Of a DNA stretch of 64,000 nt, positions 42,814-57,952 are shown piece after piece. The notes under the pieces are model-generated. The model saw only the letters and a program-made list of their open reading frames with translations, ran no database searches and had not been told where the DNA came from. The translations under genes were made by a program, and so were the position numbers. Position 1 is the stretch's first letter; each line of letters opens with the position of its first letter. Source of the DNA: Candidatus Faecicola pullistercoris (lineage in GTDB: Bacteria; Bacillota; Clostridia; Christensenellales; CAG-917); NCBI GenBank assembly GCA_018714105.1, contig DVNW01000024.1, positions 92,828-156,827 of the forward strand. Direction: 5' to 3'.

Positions 42814-42897
42814 TTATTATATAGCAGCGCCCGACAAAACACAACAATAAATCATTTTTTTCGAAACAGATTTTTATTTTTTTAAGGAGCGTGAAAT

Positions 42898-45800
42898 ATG
42901 TCTCAAAGAATTCACATGGAAAAGTACGGCAACACCGAAAGACACACTTTTTCCAAGATTAAGGAAGTTCTGGATATCCCTTACCTTATCGAAGTCCAGA
43001 AAGATTCCTACAAGAATTTCCTGGAAAACGGTATCAGAGAAGTGTTCAACGACTATTCGCCCATCAGGGACAACGCCGGCAGGCTGGAACTCGCTTTCCT
43101 CGATTACTCCGTCGACGGAACGCCCAAATATTCCGTAAAGGAATGTAAAAACCGCGATACCACTTACGCCGTTCCTCTGAAAGTCAAGACAAGGCTTACA
43201 AATCACGAAACCGGCGAAATAAAGGACCACGAGGTTTTCATGGGAGATCTGCCTCTTATGACCGACAGCGGCTCTTTTATCATTAACGGCGCGGAGAGGG
43301 TTATCGTCAGCCAGCTCGTCAGAAGCCCGGGCGTTTACTGTCAGGTCGCTCCCGATAAAAACGGCGTTCCCAGATACAACACCATGGTTATCCCCAACAG
43401 GGGCGCATGGCTCGAATTTGAACAGGACGCAAACAACGTGCTCTGGGTGCACGTAGACAAAACCCGTAAAATTACGGCTACCACTTTGCTGAGGGCGCTC
43501 GGCTGGGGTACGGACGAAAAAATCGAACAGCTTTTCGGCGCGGACGAAATTATGCTTGCTACCTGCAACAAGGATCCTCAGAGCGCAAGATCCGAAGAAG
43601 CGGGCAAGCTGGATTTGTTCAGAAGGCTGAGAAACGGCGAAGTTCCCACCATAGAAGGCGCGAACAGCCTTATCGAAAAAATCTTTTTCAGCCCCCGTCA
43701 TTACGACCTCGCGAGAGTGGGCAGATATAAATTCAACAAAAAGCTCGGCATAGCCGGACGTATCGAAGGATATACCGCCGCCGCCGACATCGTAAGCCCC
43801 GTAACCGGCGAAATTCTGGTGGAAAAAGGGCAGGTCATTACCGAGGAACAGGCTAAAACCGTTCAGAACAACGCCGTCAACGAGGTACTGCTCAAAAAGG
43901 TTATGCACGACGACGGTAAGCCGTTCAAAGTTATAGGCAACGCCACCGTGGATCTTGCCGCGTTCGTGGACTGCAATCCCAGAGAGCTGGGCATCACCGA
44001 ATACGTTTACTATCCCGCTCTCAAAACCATACTCGACACGCTCGCCGACAAGGACGCCGTAATTTCGGCAATCAAGGCTAACGCAGAGGAACTCGTACTT
44101 AAACACATAACGCGCGAAGACATAGCGGCCACGGTAAGCTACAACGTGGGCCTTAACTACGGTATAGGCGATATAGACAACATCGACCACCTCGCCAACA
44201 GAAGGGTGCGCTCGGTGGGCGAACTGCTGCAAAATCAGTTCCGCATAGGTATCTCCCGTCTGGACAGGGTTATCAAGGAAAGAATGAGTATCGCTCAGGA
44301 CGATAAGGAAATTACCCCGACGTCGCTTATCAATATACGCCCCGTTACAAGCGCGATTAAAGAATTTTTCGGCTCTTCGCAGCTTTCGCAGTTTATGGAT
44401 CAGCCCAACCCGATTGCCGAACTTACGCATAAACGTAAACTTTCCGCGCTCGGCCCCGGCGGCCTCAACAGGGAAAGAGCAAGTTTCGAAGTCCGCGACG
44501 TTCACCATACTCACTACGGCAGAATGTGCCCCATTGAGACGCCCGAAGGTCAGAACATAGGTCTTATTACTTCGCTGTCTTCGTACGCACGCGTTAATGA
44601 ATATGGTTTTATAGAAGCTCCTTACAGAAAAGTAGATAAGAAGACGGGCATAGTTACCGACCACGTCGATTACCTCACCGCGGATATCGAAGACAAATAC
44701 GTTGTCGCTCAGGCTAACGAACCCCTTGACGGGAACGGAAGATTCATCAACAGCCGCGTTACCTGCCGCCTTATCGAAAACGAATACAAGAAGGGCTGGA
44801 AAGAGCCTATGGATAAGATTAAGGAAGTCGAGGCCGAAAGGATAGACTATATGGACGTTTCGCCCAAACAGCTCGTTTCCATAGCCACCGCGCTTATCCC
44901 CTTCCTTGAAAACGACGATATCAACCGCGCTCTGATGGGCTCCAACATGCAGAGACAGGCCGTTCCGCTTCTCCGTCCCACGGCGCCCCGTATCGCTACG
45001 GGCGTGGAACACAAAATAGCTTACGACAGCGGAGTCATGATTATCGCCAGAAACGACGGCGTGGTAAAATACATCGACGCCGACAAGATTATAGTTAAAA
45101 CGGATTCGGGCGACGAGGACCTCTATTATATTCAGAAGTTCAACCGCAGCAACCAGAGTACCTGTATTACTCAGACACCTATAGTTTACAAAGGTCAGAG
45201 AGTCGTTAAGGGAATGGTGCTTGCAGACGGCCCCTCCACCGATAACGGCGAACTCGCGCTCGGCAGAAACATCCTTATCGGATTTATGAGCTGGGAAGGC
45301 TATAACTACGAGGACGCCATACTTATTTCGGAAGAACTCGTTAGAGACGACGTGTTCACTTCCATTCACATCGAGGAATACGAGTCCGAAGCCAGAGATA
45401 CCAAACTGGGCGAGGAAATCATCACCAGGGATATTCCCAACCTCAGCGACGATATGCTTAAAAACCTCGACGAGGACGGCATAGTCATGATAGGCGCCGA
45501 AGTGCACAGCGGAGATATTCTCGTAGGTAAGGTTACTCCTAAGGGCGAAACCGAACTTACCCCCGAAGAAAGGCTGCTTCGCGCAATATTCGGCGATAAG
45601 GCCAGGGAAGTCAGGGATACCTCGCTCCGCGTGCCTCACGGCGAGGGCGGTATCGTTGTGGACGTCAAGGTATTTACGAGGAAGAACAAGGACGAACTCG
45701 CGCCCGGCGTAAACAAACAGGTTAGAGTTTATATCGCTCAGAAGAGAAAAATCTCCGTGGGCGACAAGATGGCGGGGCGCCACGGCAACAAGGGCGTTAT

Positions 45801-46734
45801 CTCCAGAGTTCTGCCCAAAGAGGACATGCCTTTCCTTGCGGACGGCACTCCTTTGCAGATTGTGCTTAACCCCCTAGGCGTTCCTTCACGTATGAATATA
45901 GGTCAGGTTCTCGAAGTGCACCTCGGCCTTGTGGCAAGTCTGCTCGACTGGAAAGTGGCTACACCCGTCTTCGACGGAGCCAACGAGAAGGATATCAAGC
46001 AGCTCTTCCGCGAAAACGGCCTGCCCGAGGACGGCAAGATTCAGCTTTACGACGGAAGAACGGGCGAACCCTTCGAAAACAGAGTAACCGTGGGCTATAT
46101 GTATATGCTTAAACTCGCCCACCTCGTAGACGACAAGATACACGCGCGCTCTACCGGTCCGTACTCGCTCATCACTCAGCAGCCTCTGGGCGGCAAGGCG
46201 CAGTTCGGCGGTCAGCGTTTCGGCGAAATGGAAGTCTGGGCTCTCGAAGCCTACGGCGCGGCCAACATATTGCAGGAAATCCTTACCGTCAAGTCGGACG
46301 ACGTTGTCGGCAGGGTTAAGAATTACGAATCCATCGTCAAGGGCAACAACATAAGCGAACCCGGTATTCCCGAGTCCTTCAAGGTTCTCATTAAGGAATT
46401 GCAGAGCCTTGCGCTGGACGTTAAAGTGCTTACCGAAGAACACGACGAAGTGTCCATCAGAGATTTCGTCGAAGACGAACCCGACGCCGACGTTCCCGTT
46501 ATCAAGCACGAAGAGGAACAGCAGGAAATCAACCTCGAAGACTTCTTCAGCACGGATACTTCGTCCGAAGATCTGTTCAAAGAGGATACTTTCGCTTCGG
46601 ACAGCGACCTGTTCGACGACAGCGACGCCGATTTCGACGCCGACATCTTCTCGGGTATGCCCGATATGTTATCAAACAAAGACTCTGACGCCGATTCCGG
46701 CGACCTGTTCGACGACGATAAGTTGTCCGATTAG
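42898..46734 (+). CDS. rpoB: RNA polymerase beta subunit
   Basis: 1,278 residues, longer than Bacillus RpoB (about 1,190). The rifampicin region reads [13 protein letters not shown] and then [14 protein letters not shown], with the Asp, His and Ser that confer sensitivity when unmutated all present. The [13 protein letters not shown] and [20 protein letters not shown] stretches are canonical. The last 75 or so residues form an unusual acidic tail with repeats such as SEDLF and GDLFDDDK. rpoC follows 15 bases downstream. rplJ and rplL are not upstream, unlike the usual order; rqcP is divergent instead. Confidence 0.98.
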   Translation: MSQRIHMEKYGNTERHTFSKIKEVLDIPYLIEVQKDSYKNFLENGIREVFNDYSPIRDNAGRLELAFLDYSVDGTPKYSVKECKNRDTTYAVPLKVKTRLTNHETGEIKDHEVFMGDLPLMTDSGSFIINGAERVIVSQLVRSPGVYCQVAPDKNGVPRYNTMVIPNRGAWLEFEQDANNVLWVHVDKTRKITATTLLRALGWGTDEKIEQLFGADEIMLATCNKDPQSARSEEAGKLDLFRRLRNGEVPTIEGANSLIEKIFFSPRHYDLARVGRYKFNKKLGIAGRIEGYTAAADIVSPVTGEILVEKGQVITEEQAKTVQNNAVNEVLLKKVMHDDGKPFKVIGNATVDLAAFVDCNPRELGITEYVYYPALKTILDTLADKDAVISAIKANAEELVLKHITREDIAATVSYNVGLNYGIGDIDNIDHLANRRVRSVGELLQNQFRIGISRLDRVIKERMSIAQDDKEITPTSLINIRPVTSAIKEFFGSSQLSQFMDQPNPIAELTHKRKLSALGPGGLNRERASFEVRDVHHTHYGRMCPIETPEGQNIGLITSLSSYARVNEYGFIEAPYRKVDKKTGIVTDHVDYLTADIEDKYVVAQANEPLDGNGRFINSRVTCRLIENEYKKGWKEPMDKIKEVEAERIDYMDVSPKQLVSIATALIPFLENDDINRALMGSNMQRQAVPLLRPTAPRIATGVEHKIAYDSGVMIIARNDGVVKYIDADKIIVKTDSGDEDLYYIQKFNRSNQSTCITQTPIVYKGQRVVKGMVLADGPSTDNGELALGRNILIGFMSWEGYNYEDAILISEELVRDDVFTSIHIEEYESEARDTKLGEEIITRDIPNLSDDMLKNLDEDGIVMIGAEVHSGDILVGKVTPKGETELTPEERLLRAIFGDKAREVRDTSLRVPHGEGGIVVDVKVFTRKNKDELAPGVNKQVRVYIAQKRKISVGDKMAGRHGNKGVISRVLPKEDMPFLADGTPLQIVLNPLGVPSRMNIGQVLEVHLGLVASLLDWKVATPVFDGANEKDIKQLFRENGLPEDGKIQLYDGRTGEPFENRVTVGYMYMLKLAHLVDDKIHARSTGPYSLITQQPLGGKAQFGGQRFGEMEVWALEAYGAANILQEILTVKSDDVVGRVKNYESIVKGNNISEPGIPESFKVLIKELQSLALDVKVLTEEHDEVSIRDFVEDEPDADVPVIKHEEEQQEINLEDFFSTDTSSEDLFKEDTFASDSDLFDDSDADFDADIFSGMPDMLSNKDSDADSGDLFDDDKLSD

Positions 46735-46749
46735 TGGGAGGTTTACTTT

Positions 46750-50320
<3,571 letters not shown>

Positions 50321-50328
<8 letters not shown>

Positions 50329-51499
50329 AAAACTCTTTACGTCCGAGAGCGTTACCGAAGGGCATCCCGATAAGGTGTGCGATAAAATCGCCGACGCTAT
50401 CCTGGACGACATACTCTCAAAAGACAAATATGCCCGTGTGGCGTGCGAAGTGTGCGCCACTACCGGCCTCGTTATGGTCATGGGCGAAATAAGCTCGTCG
50501 TGTTCGTGCGATTTTACCTCCGTCGTCAGAGAAACGGTCAGGGACATAGGCTATAACGACAGCGCCCTCGGCTTCGACGGCAATACCTGCGCCGTTATCG
50601 TAGCAATTGACAAGCAGTCGGACGATATAGCTATGGGCGTGGATTCCGCAGCGGAAGCCGACAGCGGCGATATTGCCGACCGCATAGGGGCGGGCGATCA
50701 GGGCATGATGTTCGGATACGCCACTAACGAAACCGAACAGCTTATGCCTTTGCCTATCGTGCTTGCCCACGCACTTACAAGAAGGCTTACCGAGGTCAGA
50801 AAACAGGGCGTTCTGAAATACCTGCGTCCGGACGGAAAGGCTCAGGTTACCGTCGAGTATACCGACGGCAAGCCTACCGCAATCGATACCGTAGTGGTTT
50901 CGGCTCAGCACGACGACGGCATAGACGCGGCTACCATTTTCGACGATATAAAAAGGGAAGTCGTTTTCAAGGCTTTGCCCGGGGAACTGCTTTCTCCCGA
51001 TACCAAAATCTACATAAACCCCACGGGCAGGTTCGTCAAGGGCGGCCCTCAGGGCGACAGCGGACTCACGGGCAGAAAGATTATCGTGGATACCTACGGC
51101 GGTTACTGCGCCCACGGCGGCGGCGCGCTGTCGGGTAAAGATCCTACCAAAGTGGACAGAAGCGCACTTTATATGGCCAGATACGTCGCTAAAAACCTTG
51201 TTGCGGCTAAAATCGCCGATAAGTGCGAAATCGAAGTCGCTTACGCGATAGGCCGCGCGAAACCCGTTTCGCTGTCGGTGAACACCTACGGGACGGGCAT
51301 TATAGCCGACGATAAAATAGTAGAAGTCATTAACAAGGTTTTCGATATGAGGCCTTATTCCATTATCGAGAACCTCGGCCTCAGAAAACCCATTTATAAG
51401 AATACCTCAAATTACGGGCATTTCGGCAGAAAGGAATTCCCGTGGGAAAAAACGGATAAAATCAACCAAATCTTAAAGGCGGTCAAGGAGCTGAACTGA
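50321..51499 (+). CDS. metK: S-adenosylmethionine synthetase
   Basis: 392 residues from ATG 50321, inside the last codons of rpoC; an in-frame extension upstream lies wholly within rpoC and is unlikely. Family motifs are [49 protein letters not shown] and GYGTG-type loops (NTYGTG). It makes SAM from methionine and ATP and needs Mg and K. Being co-transcribed with rpoBC is not the usual arrangement. recD2 starts 1 base after its stop. Confidence 0.97.
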
Positions 51500-51500
51500 A

Positions 51501-53714
51501 TTGCAGGTAAGCGGCGAAATTCAAAACATAATATTCAATAACGCCGAAACAGGTTATACGGTTATCGATGTTAAGCTGGACAGCGGTGAGTTTATCACCG
51601 CTGTCGGTATATTTCCGCCCGTTACCGAAAGCGAACAGGTCGTTATGCGCGGTTCGTTCAAGTTTCATTCCCGCCACGGCAGGCAGTTTGCGGCCGACGA
51701 AATAGAGATTTATCCCCCGAAACAGGCCGAAAGCATAGTTAAATATCTTTCGAGCGGACTTTTTAAGGGCGTGGGCGAGGCTACCGCGCGCGCAATAGTT
51801 ACCAAATTCGGAAACCAGACTCTCGAAATTATAGAAAAATCTCCCACTCAGCTTTTCAAAGTCAAGGGCGTGAGCCTTAAAAAAGCCATGGAAATAGGGC
51901 TGGCGTTCAACTCCATGCGCCGCATGCAGGACGCTATTTTGTTTTTGCAGAAGTTTTCCATTTCCATAAATATGGCCATTAAAATCTACCGCATTTACGG
52001 CGACGATACCAAAAAAACGGTGGAGGCTAATCCTTACAGGCTTATCGACGACGTTGACAGACTGGGCTTTGCGACGGCGGACAGAATGGCGGCCGAAATG
52101 GGTATAGAGAAGGACAGCGATTTCCGCATCAAGGCGGGCATTACCTATACGCTTAAAGATTTTGCCGCAAAAAACGGGCATACATTCCTTCCGCGCACTC
52201 TGCTTACCGACGAAGTGCTTAAACTGCTGGGCTTTGACGAAAGTATGACGGACAGAATAGCTTACAATATCGAGGATATGGTTTTTCTGAAACAACTGTA
52301 TCTGTACGATCTGGACGACGATAAGGCCGTTATGACCTATCCCGCCTACCTTTTGGAGCGCTCCCTGGCCAGGCGTCTTGCCGCCATCGAGGAGGAGCAC
52401 GCAGCCGTAATAACCGCGCGCGACGGATATATCGAAAAATACGAAGCTAAGAACGGCATAACCTTGCATCAATCTCAGAAAGAGGCCGTAACCGCGGCAT
52501 TCGAAAGGGGCGTGGAAATTATCACGGGCGGTCCCGGTACGGGTAAGACTACCATTATAAAATGTATTGCCGAAATTTTCGAGCAGCAGGGACGCAAGGC
52601 GGTCCTGTGCGCGCCTACGGGCAGGGCGGCAAAACGCCTTTCGGAAGCCACGGGACGCGAAGCAAAAACCATACACCGTTTGCTTGATCTTGATTTCAAG
52701 GACGGCAAAGGATATTTTACGTATAACGAAAACACCCGTCTGCCCGCCGACGTGGTTATTGTGGACGAGGTCAGCATGGTGGACGAATACGTATTCGGTG
52801 CGCTGGTCAAGGCCGTGGACCGCGGCGCGGGACTTATTCTGGTGGGCGACAAGGATCAGCTTCCTTCGGTGGGGGCGGGCAACGTGCTTGCCGACCTGAT
52901 AGCTTCGGGAAAATTTGCGGTAACCTGTCTGACTCATATTTACCGGCAGGCCGAACAGAGCCTTATAGTTACCAACGCGCACAGAATCAATAACGGCCGA
53001 ATGCCCGTTCTGGACGTAAAGGACAACGACTTTTTCTTCGAGGAAAAGGACAGCCCGGCGGAAGCGAGAAACGCCGTTGTGGAACTGGTTACAAAACGCA
53101 TTCCCGATTATTTTAAGGTGAACGCGGACGACATTCAGGTGCTTTGCCCGATGAAGAAAGGTATCGCGGGCGTGGAAAGCCTGAATGCCGAAATAAGGCA
53201 GAAACTCAACCCGCCCAAATACAAATCACCCGAAATGAAATCGGGCGAAACGTCGTACAGGGTGGGCGATAAAGTTATGCAGATAGTCAACGACTATCAG
53301 CAGGAATGGACGCTGAAAACCGAAGAAGGAGTGGAAAGCGGCAGCGGTATTTTTAACGGCGAACTGGGCTATATAGAAGAAATCAATATGCTTAATCAAA
53401 AGTTTAAAGTGCGTTTTACCGATGATAAAGTGGCGATTTATTCTTTCAGTGACCTCGAGCACCTGGTACTTGCATATGCCGTTTCGATACACAAAAGTCA
53501 GGGGTCCGAGTTCGATACCGTGGTTATTTCGGTTACGGGAAACAACTTCATGCTTATGACGCGCAACCTTCTGTACACCGCGGTTACCAGGGCCAAAAAG
53601 AGAGTGGTGCTTGTAGGAAGCAGGGAAGCCGTGGCAAAGATGGTAAAAAACAATTACACGGCTAAAAGATTTACTCTGCTTAAAGAATTTCTGGATGAAG
53701 AAAGAAGCCTTTAA
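51501..53714 (+). CDS. recD2: RecD2-type ATP-dependent DNA helicase
   Basis: 737 residues with a TTG start preceded by AAGGAG. An N-terminal OB-like and helix-hairpin-helix region (about 1-310) typical of RecD2 precedes superfamily 1B helicase motifs: Walker A GGPGTGKTT (near residue 345), APTGRAAKRL, VIVDEVSMVDE, VGDKDQLPSVGAG, and the C-terminal YAVSIHKSQGSEF and YTAVTRAKKRVVLVG. RecD2 works without RecBC in replication-fork maintenance and repair. The ComF gene overlaps its last 20 bases. Confidence 0.95.
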   Translation: MQVSGEIQNIIFNNAETGYTVIDVKLDSGEFITAVGIFPPVTESEQVVMRGSFKFHSRHGRQFAADEIEIYPPKQAESIVKYLSSGLFKGVGEATARAIVTKFGNQTLEIIEKSPTQLFKVKGVSLKKAMEIGLAFNSMRRMQDAILFLQKFSISINMAIKIYRIYGDDTKKTVEANPYRLIDDVDRLGFATADRMAAEMGIEKDSDFRIKAGITYTLKDFAAKNGHTFLPRTLLTDEVLKLLGFDESMTDRIAYNIEDMVFLKQLYLYDLDDDKAVMTYPAYLLERSLARRLAAIEEEHAAVITARDGYIEKYEAKNGITLHQSQKEAVTAAFERGVEIITGGPGTGKTTIIKCIAEIFEQQGRKAVLCAPTGRAAKRLSEATGREAKTIHRLLDLDFKDGKGYFTYNENTRLPADVVIVDEVSMVDEYVFGALVKAVDRGAGLILVGDKDQLPSVGAGNVLADLIASGKFAVTCLTHIYRQAEQSLIVTNAHRINNGRMPVLDVKDNDFFFEEKDSPAEARNAVVELVTKRIPDYFKVNADDIQVLCPMKKGIAGVESLNAEIRQKLNPPKYKSPEMKSGETSYRVGDKVMQIVNDYQQEWTLKTEEGVESGSGIFNGELGYIEEINMLNQKFKVRFTDDKVAIYSFSDLEHLVLAYAVSIHKSQGSEFDTVVISVTGNNFMLMTRNLLYTAVTRAKKRVVLVGSREAVAKMVKNNYTAKRFTLLKEFLDEERSL

Positions 53715-54456
53715 AAAATTTTACCGTTATCTCGGAAAACTGTTTTTCCCCGAAAACCTGACCTGCGACTGCTGCGGGGCGGAGCTTGTCTTCCCCACGC
53801 GTTACAACCTTTGCTCGAAGTGTATGGCGGACACCGTTTTTGCAGAAGGGAAAGTGTGCAAAAGCTGCGGCGTACCCCTCGATAACGAGGCCGATTACTG
53901 CTTAAACTGCTCAGGTAAGGGAAGAGGTCTGGTTTTCAACCGCTCGGCAGTGGTTTATAAGGGGACGGCGGTGAAACTTATAGGTGCGCTCAAATTCGGC
54001 GGTAAAAGATATATCGCCCGACTCATGGGAGCAATGCTCGCCGACAGGTTTCTGGATGCGGGTACGGCTGCCGACGCGCTGTGTTTCGTACCCATGACGG
54101 CCAAAGAGAAGAAAGCGAGAGGGTTCAATCAGGCAGAACTTATTGCGAAAAATCTTGCCGAGAGGCTAAATATTCCGCTTTGCGACTGCCTGGTGAAAAT
54201 CAGGGAAACGGCTTTTCAGAAAGAACTGTCGGGGAAGGAAAGAAGGGAAAATCTTAACGGGGCGTTCGCCGTAAAACCCGGAGTTTCGTTAAGCGGCAAA
54301 AAGATCGTGCTGGTTGACGACGTGTTCACTACGGGCGCGACCGCAGACGCCTGCGCCTCCGCGCTGAAAAAGGCGAGAGCCGCCGAAATCTCCTCGCTCA
54401 CCTTTGCCGTTACCGCTTATCAAAGCTACGGAGAGACCGAAGAGAAACCGCAGTAA
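53695..54456 (+). CDS. comFC: ComF-family phosphoribosyltransferase-like protein
   Basis: 253 residues. The N-terminus has zinc-finger Cys pairs (CDCCGAEL, CSKC, CKSCGVPL, CLNC) and the C-terminal PRT domain has the PRPP-binding motif VLVDDVFTTGATADAC and FNQAELIAKNLA. ComFC relatives take part in DNA uptake for natural competence and also occur where competence is unproven. No ComFA or other competence gene is nearby. It is translationally coupled to recD2. Confidence 0.9.
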   Translation: MKKEAFKKFYRYLGKLFFPENLTCDCCGAELVFPTRYNLCSKCMADTVFAEGKVCKSCGVPLDNEADYCLNCSGKGRGLVFNRSAVVYKGTAVKLIGALKFGGKRYIARLMGAMLADRFLDAGTAADALCFVPMTAKEKKARGFNQAELIAKNLAERLNIPLCDCLVKIRETAFQKELSGKERRENLNGAFAVKPGVSLSGKKIVLVDDVFTTGATADACASALKKARAAEISSLTFAVTAYQSYGETEEKPQ

Positions 54457-54524
54457 AGCCCGCGTTTTCGATATTATAGGGCAGAATATAACTTTTTTTT
54501 GTGCGAACCCGACACTTTTTTTGG

Positions 54525-54553
54525 TTTACATACTTCCCTTTATAGTGTAAAAT
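54525..54553 (+). promoter_or_regulatory. secA promoter
   Basis: TTTACA (54525-54530), a 17-base spacer and TAAAAT (54548-54553), 51 bases before ATG 54605. Confidence 0.65.
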
Positions 54554-54604
54554 ATATTTATTATACGTTATTCGGCCATGCCGATAAAATCAAGGAGCTT
54601 TCAG

Positions 54605-57274
54605 ATGGGTATTTTTTCGATATTCGCTTCGGATAACGAACGTCAGATTAAAAAACTTAAAAAAACAGCCGACAAAATAGAGGCGCTTTCAGATAAATAC
54701 AGGAATATGTCCGACGAAAGCCTTAAAGGCTGCACCGAGGAATTTAAAAACCTGCTTGCTTCGGGAAGTACTCTCGACGATATTCTCCCGGACGCCTTCG
54801 CGGCAGTGAGAGAGGCCGCGGAAAGAGTTTTGGGACTGAGGCCTTATTACGTTCAGCTTCTGGGAGGCATCGCTCTCCATCAGGGCAGAATAGCCGAAAT
54901 GAAAACGGGCGAAGGCAAAACGCTTACCGAGGCTTTGCCCGCCTACCTTAACGCTCTTACGGGGAAAGGCGTTCATATCGTTACCGTAAACGACTACCTC
55001 GCAGGCCGCGACCAGGAGTGGATAGGCAAGATTTTCAGGTTTATGAATCTGTCTGTCGGCGTTATCGCGCCCGAGATGCCTTTTGCCAAAAAGAAAGAGG
55101 CTTACGCCGCCGATATAACTTACGGAACGAATAACGAGTTCGGTTTCGATTACCTCAGGGACAATATGGTGGTGTCGAAAGACAAAATGGTGCAGAGAGG
55201 CCATAATTTCGCGATTGTGGACGAGGTGGACAGCATTCTCATAGACGAGGCACGCACCCCGCTTATTATTTCCGGCAAGGGCGGCAAATCCTCCGAAAAC
55301 TACATTATCGCCAACAGATTCGCGCGTTCTTTGCACGAGGGGCTGGATTTCGTTATCGAGGAAAAGGAAAAATCCGTAAGCCTGACCGAGGACGGCATCG
55401 CCAAAGCGGAGAAGTACTATAAGGTGGACAACCTCTCCGACGTAGACAATACCGAGCTTAACCACTATATCAGGCAGGCCCTTAAAGCCAACTATATTAT
55501 GAAAAAGGACGCCGACTACATCGTCAGCGACGGCGAAGTGCTTATTGTAGACGAGTTCACCGGACGTATCATGATAGGCCGCAGATACAACGAGGGACTG
55601 CATCAGGCCATAGAGGCAAAGGAAAACGTCAGAATCCGCGACGAGAACAAAACCCTGGCTACAATTACCTTCCAGAACTATTTCAGACTTTACAAAAAAC
55701 TTTCGGGCATGACGGGTACCGCCAAGACCGAAGAACAGGAATTTACAGGAATTTACGACCTCGACGTAGTAGTTATCCCTACCAATCTTCCCATGATAAG
55801 ACGGGACGAGAACGACCAGATTTACACTACCGTTCAGGGCAAGAACAAGGCCATATTGCAGGATATAGAGGAGTGCCATAAGACGGGTCAGCCCGTGCTT
55901 GTGGGTACGGTTACCGTGGAAAAATCCGAGGAACTGAGCAAACTTCTGGGCAGAAAGGGCATTCCTCATAACGTGCTTAACGCCAAAAACCATAAAAAAG
56001 AAGCCGAAATTATCGCTCAGGCAGGCAGAAAAGGCGCGGTTACCATTGCTACCAACATGGCGGGCAGAGGTACGGATATCATGCTGGGCGGCAATCCCGA
56101 ATACATGGCCAAAAGCAAAATGGAAAAGGACGGGTATCCTTCGGATATAATCGAGGCCGCCACTTCTTTTGCCAAAACCGAGGACGAGGAAGTTTTGCGC
56201 GCAAAGGCCGAATACGACAGGCATTACAAAGCTTTTAAGGAAATCACCGACAAGGAAAAAGAAGAGGTTGTCGCTCTGGGCGGACTCAGAATCATTGGCA
56301 CCGAAAGACACGAAAGCAGACGTATCGACAATCAGCTGCGCGGCCGTTCCGGCCGTCAGGGAGATCCCGGTTCGTCGGTATTTTATATTTCGCTCGAAGA
56401 CGATATCGCGCGTATCTTCGGCGGCGATAAGCTCAAATCGGTTACCGAATGGCTCAAAGTCGAAGAGGATATGCCCATTTCCAACAAGATTATCAGCAAT
56501 CAGATCGAAAAAGCGCAGAAAATGGTGGAAAGCCGTAACTACTCCGTCAGAAAACACGTGCTCAGTTACGATAACGTAATGAACAAACAGCGCGAAATTA
56601 TTTACGGCGAGAGAAACAAGGTGCTTACAGGCGTGGACGTGCACGATCAGATCCTTAAAATGATCGATCCGCTCGCCGAGGAAATTATAGGTTATTACGC
56701 CGATTACAAGGAAGATTACAACGCATGGGATTACGAGGACTTCAACAAGTCCCTCGAACAGCGGCTTCTGCCCGCGGGAAGTAATCTTATGACGCCCGAA
56801 CTTGCAGGCTGTTTCGACGTTTACAAGCTCAAGGAAGCCGTAGTCAAGCTGGCAACGGAGAGCTATGAACAGAAAATCGCCAAGGCTAAAGAGGACGGCT
56901 TCGATTTCTCGGAATGCGAAAGGGTTTTCCTGTTGAAAAACGTGGACAAACAGTGGATGGACCATATCGACGCCATGGATCAGCTTCGTAAGGGTATAGG
57001 CCTCAGAGCCTACGGCCAGCGCGATCCCGTTATAGCCTATCAGCAGGAAGGCTTCGAGATGTTCGACGAAATGGTCAAGCGGATTCAGAGGGATACCGTC
57101 GTTCAGCTTATGAAAGTGGAAGTCGTTAAGCAGGACGAAGGCGCTTCCAAAATGAAGATAGGCCAGCAGGCCGCCGCCAAAAAAGCGCCCGCGGTTTCGG
57201 GAAAAGGCGTGGGCCGCAACGACCCGTGCCCTTGCGGAAGCGGCAAAAAATATAAAAACTGTTGCGGCAGATAG
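54605..57274 (+). CDS. secA: Protein translocase ATPase SecA
   Basis: 889 residues. I chose ATG 54605 because AAGGAG (54592-54597) precedes it; an in-frame ATG at 54578 has no such site. Walker A is MKTGEGKTL (near 99), the DEAD-type box is VDEVDSILIDEARTPLI, and GTNNEFGFDYLRDN and GRGTDIMLGGNPE are SecA hallmarks. The C-terminal zinc-binding SEC-C motif RNDPCPCGSGKKYKNCCG binds SecB or lipids. It pushes preproteins through SecYEG, including presumably the giant lipoprotein. Confidence 0.98.
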   Translation: MGIFSIFASDNERQIKKLKKTADKIEALSDKYRNMSDESLKGCTEEFKNLLASGSTLDDILPDAFAAVREAAERVLGLRPYYVQLLGGIALHQGRIAEMKTGEGKTLTEALPAYLNALTGKGVHIVTVNDYLAGRDQEWIGKIFRFMNLSVGVIAPEMPFAKKKEAYAADITYGTNNEFGFDYLRDNMVVSKDKMVQRGHNFAIVDEVDSILIDEARTPLIISGKGGKSSENYIIANRFARSLHEGLDFVIEEKEKSVSLTEDGIAKAEKYYKVDNLSDVDNTELNHYIRQALKANYIMKKDADYIVSDGEVLIVDEFTGRIMIGRRYNEGLHQAIEAKENVRIRDENKTLATITFQNYFRLYKKLSGMTGTAKTEEQEFTGIYDLDVVVIPTNLPMIRRDENDQIYTTVQGKNKAILQDIEECHKTGQPVLVGTVTVEKSEELSKLLGRKGIPHNVLNAKNHKKEAEIIAQAGRKGAVTIATNMAGRGTDIMLGGNPEYMAKSKMEKDGYPSDIIEAATSFAKTEDEEVLRAKAEYDRHYKAFKEITDKEKEEVVALGGLRIIGTERHESRRIDNQLRGRSGRQGDPGSSVFYISLEDDIARIFGGDKLKSVTEWLKVEEDMPISNKIISNQIEKAQKMVESRNYSVRKHVLSYDNVMNKQREIIYGERNKVLTGVDVHDQILKMIDPLAEEIIGYYADYKEDYNAWDYEDFNKSLEQRLLPAGSNLMTPELAGCFDVYKLKEAVVKLATESYEQKIAKAKEDGFDFSECERVFLLKNVDKQWMDHIDAMDQLRKGIGLRAYGQRDPVIAYQQEGFEMFDEMVKRIQRDTVVQLMKVEVVKQDEGASKMKIGQQAAAKKAPAVSGKGVGRNDPCPCGSGKKYKNCCGR

Positions 57275-57305
57275 CGCTTTGCGCGGCCGGTTTTAAGGTG
57301 AACGT

Positions 57306-57893
57306 ATGAAAAAAATCGCGGTGGATCTCGACGGAGTCGTTTTCGACTCGGAAAATCTTTACAGGGTATATACAGAAATCTTCGACGCCGACATTAAAAA
57401 GGCCGACAACGTTGTGGACAATTCCCGAAGGATTTTTCAGCAGAGGTATGACTGGTCGAGCGAAGAGTTTGAAGATTTTTACCGCCTTAATTCGCGCGAA
57501 ATTCTTACGGAATCGACCTTTATGCCGGGCGCGGTACTCGTGCTGGGCAAACTCAAAGAAAGGTTCGAGACAGTCGTGCTGACTTCGCGCAGCGGTTCCG
57601 AGGCGGAAATAGCCAAAGCGCGCATGGAAAAAGCCGGATTAGGGGATATTGCCTTTTTCTGCGATCAAAAGGATAAGACGGCAATGCTTCTCGACCTGAA
57701 AGCCGATTTTATTATCGACGACGACGAGCAGACCTGCCTGGACGCAGCCGAAAACGGAATTACGGCACTGTTTTTCAAAAACAACGCGGCACACAGGATA
57801 GACGGGAAGCCAAAACTCGTTACCGTGAATAACTGGGGCGAAATTTACAAGTTTCTTACGCTGGGAACGTGCGGCGGAAAAATTAACGGTTAA
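57306..57893 (+). CDS. HAD-superfamily 5'-nucleotidase-like phosphatase
   Basis: 195 residues. Motif I is VDLDGVVFDSE (nucleophile Asp and acid/base Asp at 7 and 9), motif II lies in VVLTSRSG, and motif IV is DFIIDDDEQT. The cap is helical and short, as in NT5C-type deoxyribonucleotidases and related haloacid-dehalogenase phosphatases. The substrate is unknown. It lies 31 bases after secA and 59 bases before prfB; a weak CGGCC/GGCCG hairpin follows it at 57897-57910. Confidence 0.8.
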   Translation: MKKIAVDLDGVVFDSENLYRVYTEIFDADIKKADNVVDNSRRIFQQRYDWSSEEFEDFYRLNSREILTESTFMPGAVLVLGKLKERFETVVLTSRSGSEAEIAKARMEKAGLGDIAFFCDQKDKTAMLLDLKADFIIDDDEQTCLDAAENGITALFFKNNAAHRIDGKPKLVTVNNWGEIYKFLTLGTCGGKING

Positions 57894-57952
57894 AGGCGGC
57901 CTTACGGCCGAATTTATAAATTTTACTGAATTTTCAGAAAGAGGTGATAGGG

